This document shows, piece after piece, positions 49,684 to 58,508 of a stretch of 64,000 bases of DNA. The stretch comes from Nitrospira sp. CR1.3 (GTDB lineage Bacteria > Nitrospirota > Nitrospiria > Nitrospirales > Nitrospiraceae): positions 70,104 through 134,103 of the forward strand of contig WIAH01000006.1 in NCBI GenBank assembly GCA_014055525.1, written 5' to 3'. Every line of letters starts with the position of its first letter. Positions within the stretch are counted from its first letter, which is position 1. A program made the position numbers and the translations under genes. The notes beneath the pieces are model-generated. The model did no database searches. It was given only the letters and a program-made list of their open reading frames with translations, and was not told the origin of the DNA.

Positions 49684-51996
49684 ATGAGTGAGTGGATCCG
49701 AACAGCGGCTAGTTCGCCCTGGATCAAGCGGGGCCTGCTGGCGACGGCGGGGTTGTGCGCGGTCCTCTTCCTAGCCGTGGGCGCATACGGAGCCTATCTT
49801 GCCACGTTTCTTGAACTGCCGAAACGCGAGGATCACCCCCCGTTGCGGCTCTACGCCGCCCCTTTCCAATTGAAATCGGATCTCTCGGTCAAAGAGGTCC
49901 GTCTGGTTGAGCGGCTGCAACGGTTGGGCTACCACGCGGTGACCGGTGAAGCAGCTGCCGCCGGAGACTATCAGCTCACGCCGCAGGCGCTGACGATCTA
50001 TCTCCATGCCCAGCCTGAGAGTCTCGCCAAGGCCCGCATGATCCGGTTGACGCTCGATCAGGGGATCGTGACCGAAGTGTTGTCGATGCCGGACGGAAGT
50101 CCCGTCTTTCCTGTGTACCTGGAGCCCGAATTGATCAGCGGGCTGCGCGGCGCCTCGCGGCAGGTGCGCGAGTGGATCCCGCTCAGCGAAATCCCCGCGT
50201 CCGTCATCGATGCGGTGTTGGCGGTGGAGGATCGGCGGTTCTATTCACATTTCGGCATTGACCCGGTCGCCGTAGGACGGGCCGTCTGGAGGAATCTGGC
50301 CAGAGGCCTGGTCGTGCAGGGCGGAAGCACGATTACGCAACAACTCGCGAAGAATCTCTTCTACTCGCCGCAACGGACGTTTGTCCGAAAAATGAAAGAG
50401 GCCCTGGCCGCGGTCGTGCTGGAGGTGAAGTATCGCAAGCAGGACATTCTCGAGAGTTACCTGAACGAGATCTATTTAGGTCAGGCTGGATTCGTTTCCA
50501 TCTATGGAGTGAGCGAGGCGGCCCGTCGCTACTTCGGAAAATCGCTGTCGGAACTCACGGCCGGGGAGACGGCGATGATCGCCGGGCTGATCAAGGGGCC
50601 GAACACCTATGCCCCCACGAAGCATCCGGCGCTGGCGACTGAGCGGCGTGACGTGGTGCTGCGCGTCCTTCGGGAACAGGGCCGGCTCACGGAAGAGGAG
50701 TGGAGAATCGCGGTAAACCAGCAAGTCCGGGTGGTGCCGGCCGACGATGTCCTGGCCGACGCGCCGTACTTCGTGGACGCCGTCCTGCGACAGGTGGAAG
50801 AAGTCATCGAAACGCCTTTGCCGGAAGGACTGCGCATCGACAGCACGCTCGATCCGCTCCTGCAACAGGCCTCGACCGAAGCGATGGAATCGGGGTTGGC
50901 GAAATTGGAGCGCAGTTACCCCGCGCTGGTCGGCACCGGTCAGCCGCTCCAAGCCGCAGTCGTCATTCTTGAGCAGTCGACCGGATCAGTGCTGGCGCTC
51001 GTCGGAGGGCGCGATTATCGGGTCAGCCAGTTCAACCGGGCCGTTCAGGCGCGTCGGCAGGCGGGCTCGCTGTTCAAGCCGTTCGTGTATCTGGCGGCCT
51101 TTGAAGCGAGCCGGGAAGGAAAAGCTCCGAATCTGACCCCCGCGAGTCTGGTGGCGGACGAGCCGGTCACGTTCGAATCGGAAGCCGGCGCCTGGTCCCC
51201 GAAGAACTATGACCGTCAATTTCGCGGCAGCGTCACCCTGCGAAGCGCATTGGAGCAGTCGCTCAACGTGCCGGCGGTACGGGTGGCAAAGTCGGTTGGA
51301 ACCCGCGCCGTGACAGAGTTGCTTCGCCGTCTCGGCGTGACCAGCCCCTTAACCGAGGATCTGTCGATCGCCCTGGGGAGCCCCTCGGTTTCCCTTCTGG
51401 AAATCACCTCCGCCTACGGAGCCATGGCGAACGGCGGGATCTGGGTGCGACCCGCCATCCTGCGCGCTGTAGCGGATCGGGAAGGAACGTCGCTCTGGAG
51501 CGCTACGCCTGATCGAAGACAGGCGGTCTCTCCTCAGGCGGCCTACCTGGTGACGTCGCTCCTCGACGGGGTCATTCAGCGAGGCACCGCAGCGAAGGCC
51601 AAGCAGCTCGGTTTCCCCGGCGCGATCGCCGGGAAAACTGGGACGACCGACGGGTATCGCGACGCCTGGTTCGTGGGGTACACCTCGGATGTGGCGATCG
51701 GCGTATGGGTCGGGTTCGACGACGAGCAGCCGGTTCGGCTGACCGGAGCGCAGGCGGCGCTCCCGATCTGGATGGAAATCGCCAGGCGGATCGTGCCTGA
51801 GCGCTCACCGACGTTTCCCCGTCCGTCGGGCATCATTGCCCGAAGCGTCGATCCCAAGACCGGACAGCTGGCGACCTCACAATGTCCTGAACAAGTGTCG
51901 GAAGTGTTCATCGAAGGAACCGAGCCGAACGTCTATTGTGAAGTTCACGGCGGCGGGATGTGGGAGCGGTTGCGGCATACGTTCGGATTTTCGTGA
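49684..51996 (+). CDS. bifunctional penicillin-binding protein, class A (PBP1b-type)
   Basis: A 770-residue peptidoglycan synthase. After one membrane helix (about 18-42) comes a UB2H-like region (YLHAQPESLAKARMI nearby), then a glycosyltransferase domain with the catalytic glutamate E182 in VEDRRFYSHFG and GGSTITQQLAKNLF. The transpeptidase domain has S462 in GSLFKP, SLN at 526-528 and KTGT at 651-654. UB2H suggests activation by an outer-membrane LpoB-like factor. Alternative starts exist at 49660 and 49672. It follows the symporter by 51 bp. Confidence 0.92.
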   Translation: MSEWIRTAASSPWIKRGLLATAGLCAVLFLAVGAYGAYLATFLELPKREDHPPLRLYAAPFQLKSDLSVKEVRLVERLQRLGYHAVTGEAAAAGDYQLTPQALTIYLHAQPESLAKARMIRLTLDQGIVTEVLSMPDGSPVFPVYLEPELISGLRGASRQVREWIPLSEIPASVIDAVLAVEDRRFYSHFGIDPVAVGRAVWRNLARGLVVQGGSTITQQLAKNLFYSPQRTFVRKMKEALAAVVLEVKYRKQDILESYLNEIYLGQAGFVSIYGVSEAARRYFGKSLSELTAGETAMIAGLIKGPNTYAPTKHPALATERRDVVLRVLREQGRLTEEEWRIAVNQQVRVVPADDVLADAPYFVDAVLRQVEEVIETPLPEGLRIDSTLDPLLQQASTEAMESGLAKLERSYPALVGTGQPLQAAVVILEQSTGSVLALVGGRDYRVSQFNRAVQARRQAGSLFKPFVYLAAFEASREGKAPNLTPASLVADEPVTFESEAGAWSPKNYDRQFRGSVTLRSALEQSLNVPAVRVAKSVGTRAVTELLRRLGVTSPLTEDLSIALGSPSVSLLEITSAYGAMANGGIWVRPAILRAVADREGTSLWSATPDRRQAVSPQAAYLVTSLLDGVIQRGTAAKAKQLGFPGAIAGKTGTTDGYRDAWFVGYTSDVAIGVWVGFDDEQPVRLTGAQAALPIWMEIARRIVPERSPTFPRPSGIIARSVDPKTGQLATSQCPEQVSEVFIEGTEPNVYCEVHGGGMWERLRHTFGFS

Positions 51997-52084
51997 AGGC
52001 TGAGGTTAAGGTTAAGACTGAGGTTAGTCATTCGCGTACGGAGTTCAGTTGTTTCGCCCAACATTGACCTGAACCTTAGCCTTC
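51995..52084. repeat. inverted-repeat spacer with CTGAGGTTA units
   Basis: GAAGGCTGAGGTTAAGG (51995-52011) and CCTGAACCTTAGCCTTC (52068-52084) form imperfect inverted arms around a loop of about 56 bp. The left half repeats CTGAGGTTA at 52000 and 52018. A T-rich stretch (TTTCTATAAT) follows. It could act as a terminator between the PBP and bactofilin genes. It looks like a degenerate simple-repeat palindrome. Confidence 0.6.
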
Positions 52085-52163
52085 TTTCTATAATCTGCTA
52101 GGCCATCGACTGGGAATAGTGTAAGCTGGCGGTGAATTTCCGGGATAGATAGAGGAGTCTTTC

Positions 52164-52607
52164 ATGAAGAAGAACGGATTCACCGGAGACGACAACATCA
52201 CCCTGCTGGCCAGAGGCGTCCAACTCAAAGGCGAGATCCGCGTCGAAGGCACGGTGCGGATTGACGGCCGCCTCGAAGGCGACATCCATACCAAGGGACA
52301 GGTCATCATCGGCGAGGAGGGGCTGGTGCAGGGCACGATCGCTGCCGGAACAGTCGTGAGCAGCGGACGCATCAAGGCCAAGGTCACGGCGACCGAACGG
52401 GTGCAGTTGCTCAAGACGGCCACGCTGATCGGAGAAATCCATACGCCGGTGCTGATGATGGAGGAAGGCGCCAAGATTCAAGGCATGACCGACATGGATG
52501 TCACGGCCTGGGCGGACGAGCTGCCGAAATTGCCCGGCGCCGTTCGCGAACTCTCGACCCACAGAGCCAAGCACGTCGTCGTTCTTGAGAAGGATTCGAA
52601 ATCCTAG
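52164..52607 (+). CDS. bactofilin (polymer-forming cytoskeletal protein)
   Basis: A 147-residue bactofilin with a right-handed beta-helix core (LKGEIRVEGTVRIDGRLEGD, GQVIIGEEGLVQGTIAAGTV, RVQLLKTATLIGEIHTPVLM) and short flexible ends. Bactofilins polymerise without nucleotides and localise cell-wall enzymes, so location downstream of a PBP is meaningful. RBS GAGGAG lies 6 nt before the ATG. Confidence 0.92.
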   Translation: MKKNGFTGDDNITLLARGVQLKGEIRVEGTVRIDGRLEGDIHTKGQVIIGEEGLVQGTIAAGTVVSSGRIKAKVTATERVQLLKTATLIGEIHTPVLMMEEGAKIQGMTDMDVTAWADELPKLPGAVRELSTHRAKHVVVLEKDSKS

Positions 52608-52674
52608 AGACAGACGGCCCGCATTCGGGGCCGCATAAATCTTCCATCGAGATCGGGTTCGTCCTCCCTCCCCT

Positions 52675-53748
52675 ATGACCAGACCTCAACCGTTTACGGT
52701 CGTGTTCTTCGGGCTTCTGCTCTTTCTGCTCTATCAGATCGCCCTCGTGTTTCAGCCGTTCCTGTTTCCCGTGCTTTGGGCTGCGCTCCTCGTCCACGCC
52801 ACCTTTCCGCTCCATGGGCGGCTGACCAAACTGTGCGGCGGGCGGGATACGCTCTCCGCCACCATCCTCACAGTCGGCGCCTTCGCCGTCGTCGTGGTCC
52901 CCCTCGTCGTGATCGGGATCTTGCTTGTTCGTGAAACCCGGGATGCGGAACAGGCGATTCGAGGGTGGATCGCCGCGGGCGGTTTGGCCCGGCTCCCGGA
53001 ACAGGCGGCGGCGGTTCCTCTCATCGGCGAGTGGTTGCGGACGCTGATATCCGGGGATAGTCTGCGGGCGATGTCAATGGAACAGTCGGTGATGGCCGGC
53101 GCCGGACTTCTCAGCCAGTTTTTTGTCGATCAAATGGGCGGGCTGCTCAAGAATACGCTCCTCCTCGTGACGGACTTCTTCATCATGCTGCTGGCGCTGT
53201 TTTTCCTCTACAAGGAGGGGAGAGAATGGATCGGCGTCCTGTACGAACTCATGCCCATGGACGAGTCTCACAAACGAAAGATCGGCGCTCGTCTGGACCA
53301 GACGGTTCGGGCGGTCATCAAGGGCATGCTGGTCACGGCGATGGTGCAGGGCCTCCTGGCGGGTCTGGCCTATATGGCGCTCGGCGTGCCGTTTCCCATC
53401 GTTCTGACGGCCGTGACAATTATTCTGGCCCCGATTCCGTTCGGAGGAACTGCGCTCGTATGGGGACCTGTGGTGCTGTATCTCTTCTGGGTCGGCCTCT
53501 CCTGGAAGGCTCTCGTGATGCTGGCCTGGGGAGTCGGAGTCGTGTCAACGGTCGATCAGTTTCTTCGCCCCTGGTTGATCGGCAAAGATGTGCAGATTCC
53601 CGTCCTCTTCCTCGTGTTCAGCGTTCTGGGAGGCTTGGCATTATACGGACTGATCGGACTTTTCATCGGACCGGTGCTGGTCAGTCTCTTCATGACGGCC
53701 CTGCAGATCTACCGGGAGGAATACCATAGCGGCGCCCACCGCGCATAA
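52675..53748 (+). CDS. AI-2E family transporter (PerM/TqsA type)
   Basis: A 357-residue membrane protein with about eight helices in the UPF0118 arrangement: a paired N-terminal block (LLLFLLYQIALVFQPFLFPV), a soluble segment (about 100-160), and the conserved C-terminal region with ITILAPIPFGGTALVWGP-like sequence and GGLALYGLIGLFIGPVLVSL. Members export AI-2 or other small molecules, or act as Na+/H+ exchangers. It starts 67 bp after bactofilin. Confidence 0.9.
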   Translation: MTRPQPFTVVFFGLLLFLLYQIALVFQPFLFPVLWAALLVHATFPLHGRLTKLCGGRDTLSATILTVGAFAVVVVPLVVIGILLVRETRDAEQAIRGWIAAGGLARLPEQAAAVPLIGEWLRTLISGDSLRAMSMEQSVMAGAGLLSQFFVDQMGGLLKNTLLLVTDFFIMLLALFFLYKEGREWIGVLYELMPMDESHKRKIGARLDQTVRAVIKGMLVTAMVQGLLAGLAYMALGVPFPIVLTAVTIILAPIPFGGTALVWGPVVLYLFWVGLSWKALVMLAWGVGVVSTVDQFLRPWLIGKDVQIPVLFLVFSVLGGLALYGLIGLFIGPVLVSLFMTALQIYREEYHSGAHRA

Positions 53749-53766
53749 TGCCGCGGGAGCGTAGAT

Positions 53767-53862
53767 CCATAGTTGGAAAGTTTGAAAGTTAGAAAGTTGG
53801 CAAGTCAAAGACTTGGCTTTCAGACTTTCCACTTTTCCACTTTCCAACCTTCCAACTGATGG
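53767..53862. repeat. purine/pyrimidine-biased palindrome between convergent genes
   Basis: The left half is built of units like GTTGGAAAGT, GTTTGAAAGT, TTAGAAAGTTGG. The right half is the degenerate inverse (CAGACTTTCCACTTTTCCAC, CTTTCCAACCTTCCAAC). Together they form a ~95-bp imperfect hairpin directly between two convergent stop codons. It may be a two-way terminator. It is of the same general style as the 51995-52084 spacer but has a different unit. Confidence 0.65.
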
Positions 53863-53864
53863 TT

Positions 53865-54458
53865 TTATTCCAACGGAATCGTAATCGCGATTCCTCCCAT
53901 GACGTCGTTCAACTTGAAGTCCCGTTTCGGACTGAGCGGATGACTATTATGACAACTGACGCAGGCGCTGGACACAGCGCGATCCGGATACACCGCCTGA
54001 AAATACTGTTTGCGGCCGCTCGAAACGATGCCCGTCACCGGCGCATCCGCCGACCGGTTGAGCGATTCGAGCGCCTTGCGCTCGAAATCCGTCGCCGGCG
54101 CATTGCGCTGATAAATGGGGGACAGCCCGATCAATCGATAGCGGATGCCTTGGCCGCTCTCGGCGACCAGTCGGCCGGAATGTTGGAGGAATTGGGCCGG
54201 CAGGGGAAGCGCGTTGTCCTGTTCCCAATGTTCCGCCGCGGTGACCACCCCTTTCTCCTGCATGCGGTTGACGACCTGTTTCGTGTAGATCGTGCGGTCT
54301 GCCTGCAGCACGGCATGAACATAGCCGGCGACCTTCTCCGGCGGGATACCTGCCGGCGGCGGCGCCTCTTTGGCGGAGAAGGCCGCAGACCCGCTCCAGG
54401 CGAAGAATGCTAGGAACGTGACGGTTGCGGCATAACGGGAGATTCGGAGACGGTACAT
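53865..54458 (-). CDS. DUF3365 (Tll0287-like) c-type haem protein, kinase-linked
   Basis: A 197-residue exported protein with a signal peptide (about 9-29) and a Tll0287-like helical domain (VAGYVHAVLQADRTIYTKQV, LPLPAQFLQHSGRLVAES). One haem c site CVSCH lies at 166-170, with NSHP just after. Its 5' end overlaps the preceding histidine kinase gene by 49 nt, an unusually long shared stretch, so expression is tightly linked to the sensor genes. Role inferred as a periplasmic redox or ligand sensor that reports to the membrane kinase, or an electron donor. Confidence 0.85.
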   Translation of the reverse strand: MYRLRISRYAATVTFLAFFAWSGSAAFSAKEAPPPAGIPPEKVAGYVHAVLQADRTIYTKQVVNRMQEKGVVTAAEHWEQDNALPLPAQFLQHSGRLVAESGQGIRYRLIGLSPIYQRNAPATDFERKALESLNRSADAPVTGIVSSGRKQYFQAVYPDRAVSSACVSCHNSHPLSPKRDFKLNDVMGGIAITIPLE

Positions 54459-56935
54459 GGTGCCTCCTTCGACAAGGGTGGCCGGGGCGTCGCCGGAAGC
54501 GTGATGATGCAGGAGGTGCCCTGCCCCTCCACGCTCTCCAGGCGGATGTCACCGCCGAACTTTCTGACGATGCGGCGCGCGACGGTCAGACCGAGGCCCG
54601 ATCCTTCGCCTTGTCCCTTCGTCGTAAAAAACGGGTCGAAGATTTTCGACAGGTGCTGTTTGGGAATGCCCGGTCCCGAGTCGGTGATCGTCGCTGTGAC
54701 GGATTGGTCCGTCACGGAAGTCGCGAGGCGCAAGGTCCCCCGTCCCTTCATCGCCTGGATGGCGTTGAGAATAAGGTTGTTCAGCGCCTGCCTGAGCTGA
54801 TCGGGCGACGCGATGACGCAGGTATCCCCCGCGTAGCTCCGCTCGATCGTGAGGGCGGAATCATCCATGTTCGTGGTGAGCGCGGCCAGGGCCTGGTCGA
54901 GTTCCCGTTCGAGGAAGACGGTTTGCCGTTGGTCGGATGATTCGCGCGTCGTGACTCCGGTGAAATCCCTGATAATGGACGCCATGCGCCTGCCGTGCTG
55001 CACGATGTCCTGCGCGTAGGATTTGACGCGACCCAGATCTCTTTCTTCCTGAATCGCCTCTCCCAGTCCGAGAATACCGAACAGCGGATTGTTGAGTTCA
55101 TGGCCGATCCCGGCCGTGAGCACGCCCAGGCTGCCGGATTTTTCCGCCTGGATCAGATTGTCCTGCATGCGGCTGTCGTCGGTCGTGTCGCGAAGCACCA
55201 GCCCGACGCGGTCCGATTCCCCCGGTCGCCCGATGACGCGGAACCATTGATAGTGATAGAGGCGGCGCCCCAACTGGATTTCAGCCAGTCGGTTGGCCGG
55301 TTCCGTTCCGATTTGAGGCGCCAAGGGATCGCGCAGGTTTCGCCGTGATTCCGACGCTGACTCGGCGGCGGATGCAGCAGGCACCGGGACCTGCGCGGTT
55401 TGGCTCTCAAGTTCCTGTCTCAGCCGCTGCCGCTGGGACGCTTCGACCGGAAGAATGTCGAAGAGCCGCGCCGCCGTTTCGCCGTTGCTCTTCAGGTCGA
55501 ACGTTTCGCGGCCGGTCCGGTTCACATATTGTACCGATTCTTGATCGTCGACGATGAGGATGGGTGTGGGGACGGCATCGAGGATCTGGTCGGTCGATTC
55601 CTGCAGGTATTGCACCTCCTGCGTCTTCAAGGTGACCTGATCGGTCAGGCCCGCGAATGCAGCCTCCAGCTGCCGGTTCATGCGGTTGAATTCCTCGGCC
55701 AAGGTCTCGAGCTCATCGCCGGTCTTGATCTGGATGGATTGCCGTAATTCTCCGCGGCCGATGGACTGGGCCGCCTCCTGCAACTGGCGGACCGGCGTGA
55801 CGATGCGGGTGGCCGCCAGATAACCAAGCGTGGCGAGCAGCGCCACCGCGATCGAACCGAACACGGTCATCCAGGTGAACAGATGTCTGATGGGCCCGAA
55901 CAGTTCGTCTGATGATTGCCAGACGAAGGTATGCCACGACCCGACCTCCAGTTCTCCATTGGTGCTCCGGCTGGTTTCAGGAAGCGGAGAAAATCCGATG
56001 ATGGAGGAAGAGCGCCCCCCATGGCCGTCGCTCGGCGCCCTTGTCCATCCCGGATTTGGCGGCGTGACGAGCGGAATGATGCTGGCATCCGAAAGGCTGA
56101 CCCCGGTGGGAAGAATGGGACAGCTCATGACGATCCCTCGATGGTCGATCAGCATGACATGCCCGGTCTTCCCGAACCGGATGGGGTGGGTCGAAGGGGA
56201 GAAGAACTCCTTGGCGTCGATCACCCGGTGCAGCACGCCCACGGCTCCGTACCGGAGGCTGTCCATAATCGGCAGGGAGATCGAAAAGGCATAGGTGCCG
56301 GCCAGGTCATCGAAATACACATCCTCGATATACAGCTTGCCGACGCCTTTGTTATAGGCTCCTTTCCACCAGAGACTCTCGCCGTTGGAGAATTTCGGTC
56401 TCGCCGTGAGGGCTGCCACCAGCTGCCCCTCGATATCCGTGACGAACAGCATCTTTGTGGCGTGGCGGACAACCTGAGGAATGAGTTGATCCGGTTCACT
56501 CTTCGCTCCCGTGTAGTATTCACGCAGGAGGCTGGCGACGGGATTCTCGGTCACGGCTTTGACCGCGGCCGGATCCTTGGAATCCCACTTGGCCTGCTGG
56601 CCACCAAGCAAGTCGTACGGGGAGGGTGTGAGCTGGTTCTGAATGACATCGCGCCGCCGTTCTAGCTCCCGGATGACAATCGGATCTGAAGCGATCCGTG
56701 ACGTACGCGCGACCTCCTCCGCGACCAGGATATCGAGCTTTCTCGCGGCTTCCGTGGCCAGGGCCTTGAAACTTTCGCCGCTGACCTCGTGGATCTCCTT
56801 GGACCCTTGCCAAAAGGCCATGCCGAGGCCGACGAGCAGAGGGACGACCCCGACCAGCAGCATCGAGACGATCAGTTTGGTCTGCAGTCTCCATCCGCGG
56901 GTCGACGGCGCCGGCCCGCTGTCTGAGGATTTCAC
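54410..56935 (-). CDS. membrane sensor histidine kinase (dCache-HAMP-PAS-HisKA-HATPase)
   Basis: An 841-residue kinase. Helix 18-40, a long periplasmic dCache-type sensor (about 45-345, with DIEGQLVAALTARP and GKTGHVMLIDHRGIVMSCP), helix 352-375, HAMP (377-430), PAS (about 445-590, DAVPTPILIVDDQESVQYVN), and H612 in GIGHELNNPLFGILG. The ATPase boxes are NNLILNAIQAM, DSGPGIP, FDPFFTTK and GSGLGL. Its start overlaps the preceding kinase gene by 4 nt and its end overlaps the haem-protein gene. The signal is unknown. Confidence 0.92.
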   Translation of the reverse strand: MKSSDSGPAPSTRGWRLQTKLIVSMLLVGVVPLLVGLGMAFWQGSKEIHEVSGESFKALATEAARKLDILVAEEVARTSRIASDPIVIRELERRRDVIQNQLTPSPYDLLGGQQAKWDSKDPAAVKAVTENPVASLLREYYTGAKSEPDQLIPQVVRHATKMLFVTDIEGQLVAALTARPKFSNGESLWWKGAYNKGVGKLYIEDVYFDDLAGTYAFSISLPIMDSLRYGAVGVLHRVIDAKEFFSPSTHPIRFGKTGHVMLIDHRGIVMSCPILPTGVSLSDASIIPLVTPPNPGWTRAPSDGHGGRSSSIIGFSPLPETSRSTNGELEVGSWHTFVWQSSDELFGPIRHLFTWMTVFGSIAVALLATLGYLAATRIVTPVRQLQEAAQSIGRGELRQSIQIKTGDELETLAEEFNRMNRQLEAAFAGLTDQVTLKTQEVQYLQESTDQILDAVPTPILIVDDQESVQYVNRTGRETFDLKSNGETAARLFDILPVEASQRQRLRQELESQTAQVPVPAASAAESASESRRNLRDPLAPQIGTEPANRLAEIQLGRRLYHYQWFRVIGRPGESDRVGLVLRDTTDDSRMQDNLIQAEKSGSLGVLTAGIGHELNNPLFGILGLGEAIQEERDLGRVKSYAQDIVQHGRRMASIIRDFTGVTTRESSDQRQTVFLERELDQALAALTTNMDDSALTIERSYAGDTCVIASPDQLRQALNNLILNAIQAMKGRGTLRLATSVTDQSVTATITDSGPGIPKQHLSKIFDPFFTTKGQGEGSGLGLTVARRIVRKFGGDIRLESVEGQGTSCIITLPATPRPPLSKEAPCTVSESPVMPQPSRS

Positions 56936-58035
56936 GGCGGAGCCTCTTCCGACGAAGGTAATGTGATCGTGATCGTCGTTCCTTCGTCCACACGGCTGTC
57001 CACGGCGATCTTACCGATCATTTTGTTGACGATGGTCTTTACGTTATAGAGCCCCAACCCAGTGCCTTTCCCCGGCCCTTTTGTAGTAAAGAACGGCTCG
57101 AAGATCCGGCTCAACACCTCCGGCGGCATGCCGCAGCCCGTATCGGCGATGCTCACGCTGGTCGCGCCGCCGCCTGCTCTTGTCGTCATCGTCAATGTGC
57201 CGCCTCCCTGATCCATCGCGTGGACCGCATTGGTGATGAGGTTGACGAACACATGCAGGAGCTCGTCCGGATTGCCCTTCACGTCGACGCCGGCCTCGTA
57301 CTGTTTGACGACCGTGATGTCGTGGAAGCTGGCCGCATATCGGGCGATTTTGAGCGCTTCGTCCAATATGCCGTTCAGCCAGACCACGACGTCGTCGCGG
57401 GCGGACGTCTTGCGCGCATACTGAGTGAGGTCCCGGCTGATGGCGCTGGTCCGCTTCACCGCCTCCACGATCTCCATGGCCTGCTCATGGACGGTCTTGA
57501 TGTCGGTCTCGTCCACCAGATTTTCAGCCAGTCCGAGAATCAACTGGAGGGGATTGTTGATGTCATGAGCGATGCCGGCGGCGAAGTGGCCGATGCCCGC
57601 CAGCTTTTCCGCATGAAACAATTCGGCTTGAAGATTGGCTTCGTGGCGGACCAGCTCCCAGAGGACTCGCGAGGCTGTTCCACTCAACACGTCGGCGCCC
57701 GGGCGTCGATGAAGATGGATGACCCGCTCCATCTGGGGGTCGCCGGTGACGTCCATGATCAGGTTGACGCCGTGGTTGGCGATCAATTCTTCGGCCTGTT
57801 CCGTGACGGGGATTTTGAGATCGCGGGCGCGCTGAAGGCCCGGCGCCTGGCTGTCGCGGTCGGCAATGCCGATGATCTCAATCGAGGGGATCCGATAGAG
57901 CAGATCGAGCAGTGCGGTCCCTCCGCGTCCGGCCCCGAGGATCGCCACTTTGGTCGGCGCAAGGGTCGATACCACCGCGCTGTCCGTCAAGTCCCGCACG
58001 GGGCTTCTCCAGAAGGATGGGGAGGACCGTTCCAC
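56932..58035 (-). CDS. soluble histidine kinase with N-terminal Rossmann-like domain
   Basis: A 367-residue protein without membrane helices. Residues 28-120 form a Rossmann-like unit ([57 protein letters not shown]) like the NAD-binding half of Gfo/Idh or homoserine-dehydrogenase proteins. H157 in [17 protein letters not shown] and the boxes [28 protein letters not shown] and GTGLGL make it an intact kinase. A dinucleotide-sensing kinase is the natural reading. It lies between a response regulator gene and the membrane kinase gene. Confidence 0.88.
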   Translation of the reverse strand: MERSSPSFWRSPVRDLTDSAVVSTLAPTKVAILGAGRGGTALLDLLYRIPSIEIIGIADRDSQAPGLQRARDLKIPVTEQAEELIANHGVNLIMDVTGDPQMERVIHLHRRPGADVLSGTASRVLWELVRHEANLQAELFHAEKLAGIGHFAAGIAHDINNPLQLILGLAENLVDETDIKTVHEQAMEIVEAVKRTSAISRDLTQYARKTSARDDVVVWLNGILDEALKIARYAASFHDITVVKQYEAGVDVKGNPDELLHVFVNLITNAVHAMDQGGGTLTMTTRAGGGATSVSIADTGCGMPPEVLSRIFEPFFTTKGPGKGTGLGLYNVKTIVNKMIGKIAVDSRVDEGTTITITLPSSEEAPP

Positions 58036-58073
58036 GACCCTCCCCTGGACATCCTAGGCGTTCTACGCACTGA

Positions 58074-58508
58074 TTACAAATGGGCGAGTTCGCGCTGATC
58101 CATCGCTCGCGCGACCGATTCGCGGAGCTTCTCTCCCTCGACCGGTTTCACGAGATAGTCGACGACGCCCTGGCGCAGCATCGAGGTCGCCATGTCCGTA
58201 TCCGGGAATCCCGTCAGGACGATGAGCGGCACACGGGGGTAATTGCTGCGGAAGTAGGCGATAGCTTCGACGCCGTTGATCTTCGGCATGCGAATGTCGC
58301 AAATCACGACATCGAGGAGCAGCCTGTTTTCGCCGGCATTGATGGTCTCGATCGCCTTCTCGCCGTTCTCGGCCTCCAGCACATCATACCCTGCCTTTTG
58401 CAGAGTCATGCGCACCACCTTTCGGATGTCCGCTTCGTCGTCAACGACGAGGATGCGCCCATTGGTGGCCTTGTCTCCCATGAAAAATCCAGATGTGAAT
58501 TCCGCCAT
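58074..58508 (-). CDS. single-domain response regulator (CheY-like)
   Basis: A 144-residue receiver domain without an output domain. VVDDEAD holds the acidic pocket, D71 (VVICDIRMP) is the phosphorylation site, with T99 in LTGF and K121 in VKPV. It likely shuttles phosphate or acts by protein contact, perhaps accepting phosphate from the two downstream kinases. RBS AAGGAGG lies 6 nt before the ATG. It is the first gene of the four-gene cluster. Confidence 0.92.
   Translation of the reverse strand: MAEFTSGFFMGDKATNGRILVVDDEADIRKVVRMTLQKAGYDVLEAENGEKAIETINAGENRLLLDVVICDIRMPKINGVEAIAYFRSNYPRVPLIVLTGFPDTDMATSMLRQGVVDYLVKPVEGEKLRESVARAMDQRELAHL

Noticed and set aside
53865-58508. Reading the kinase cluster as a chemotaxis system
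   Set aside because: There is no CheA Hpt domain, CheW, methyl-accepting receptor or CheR/CheB; the lone receiver alone is not enough.
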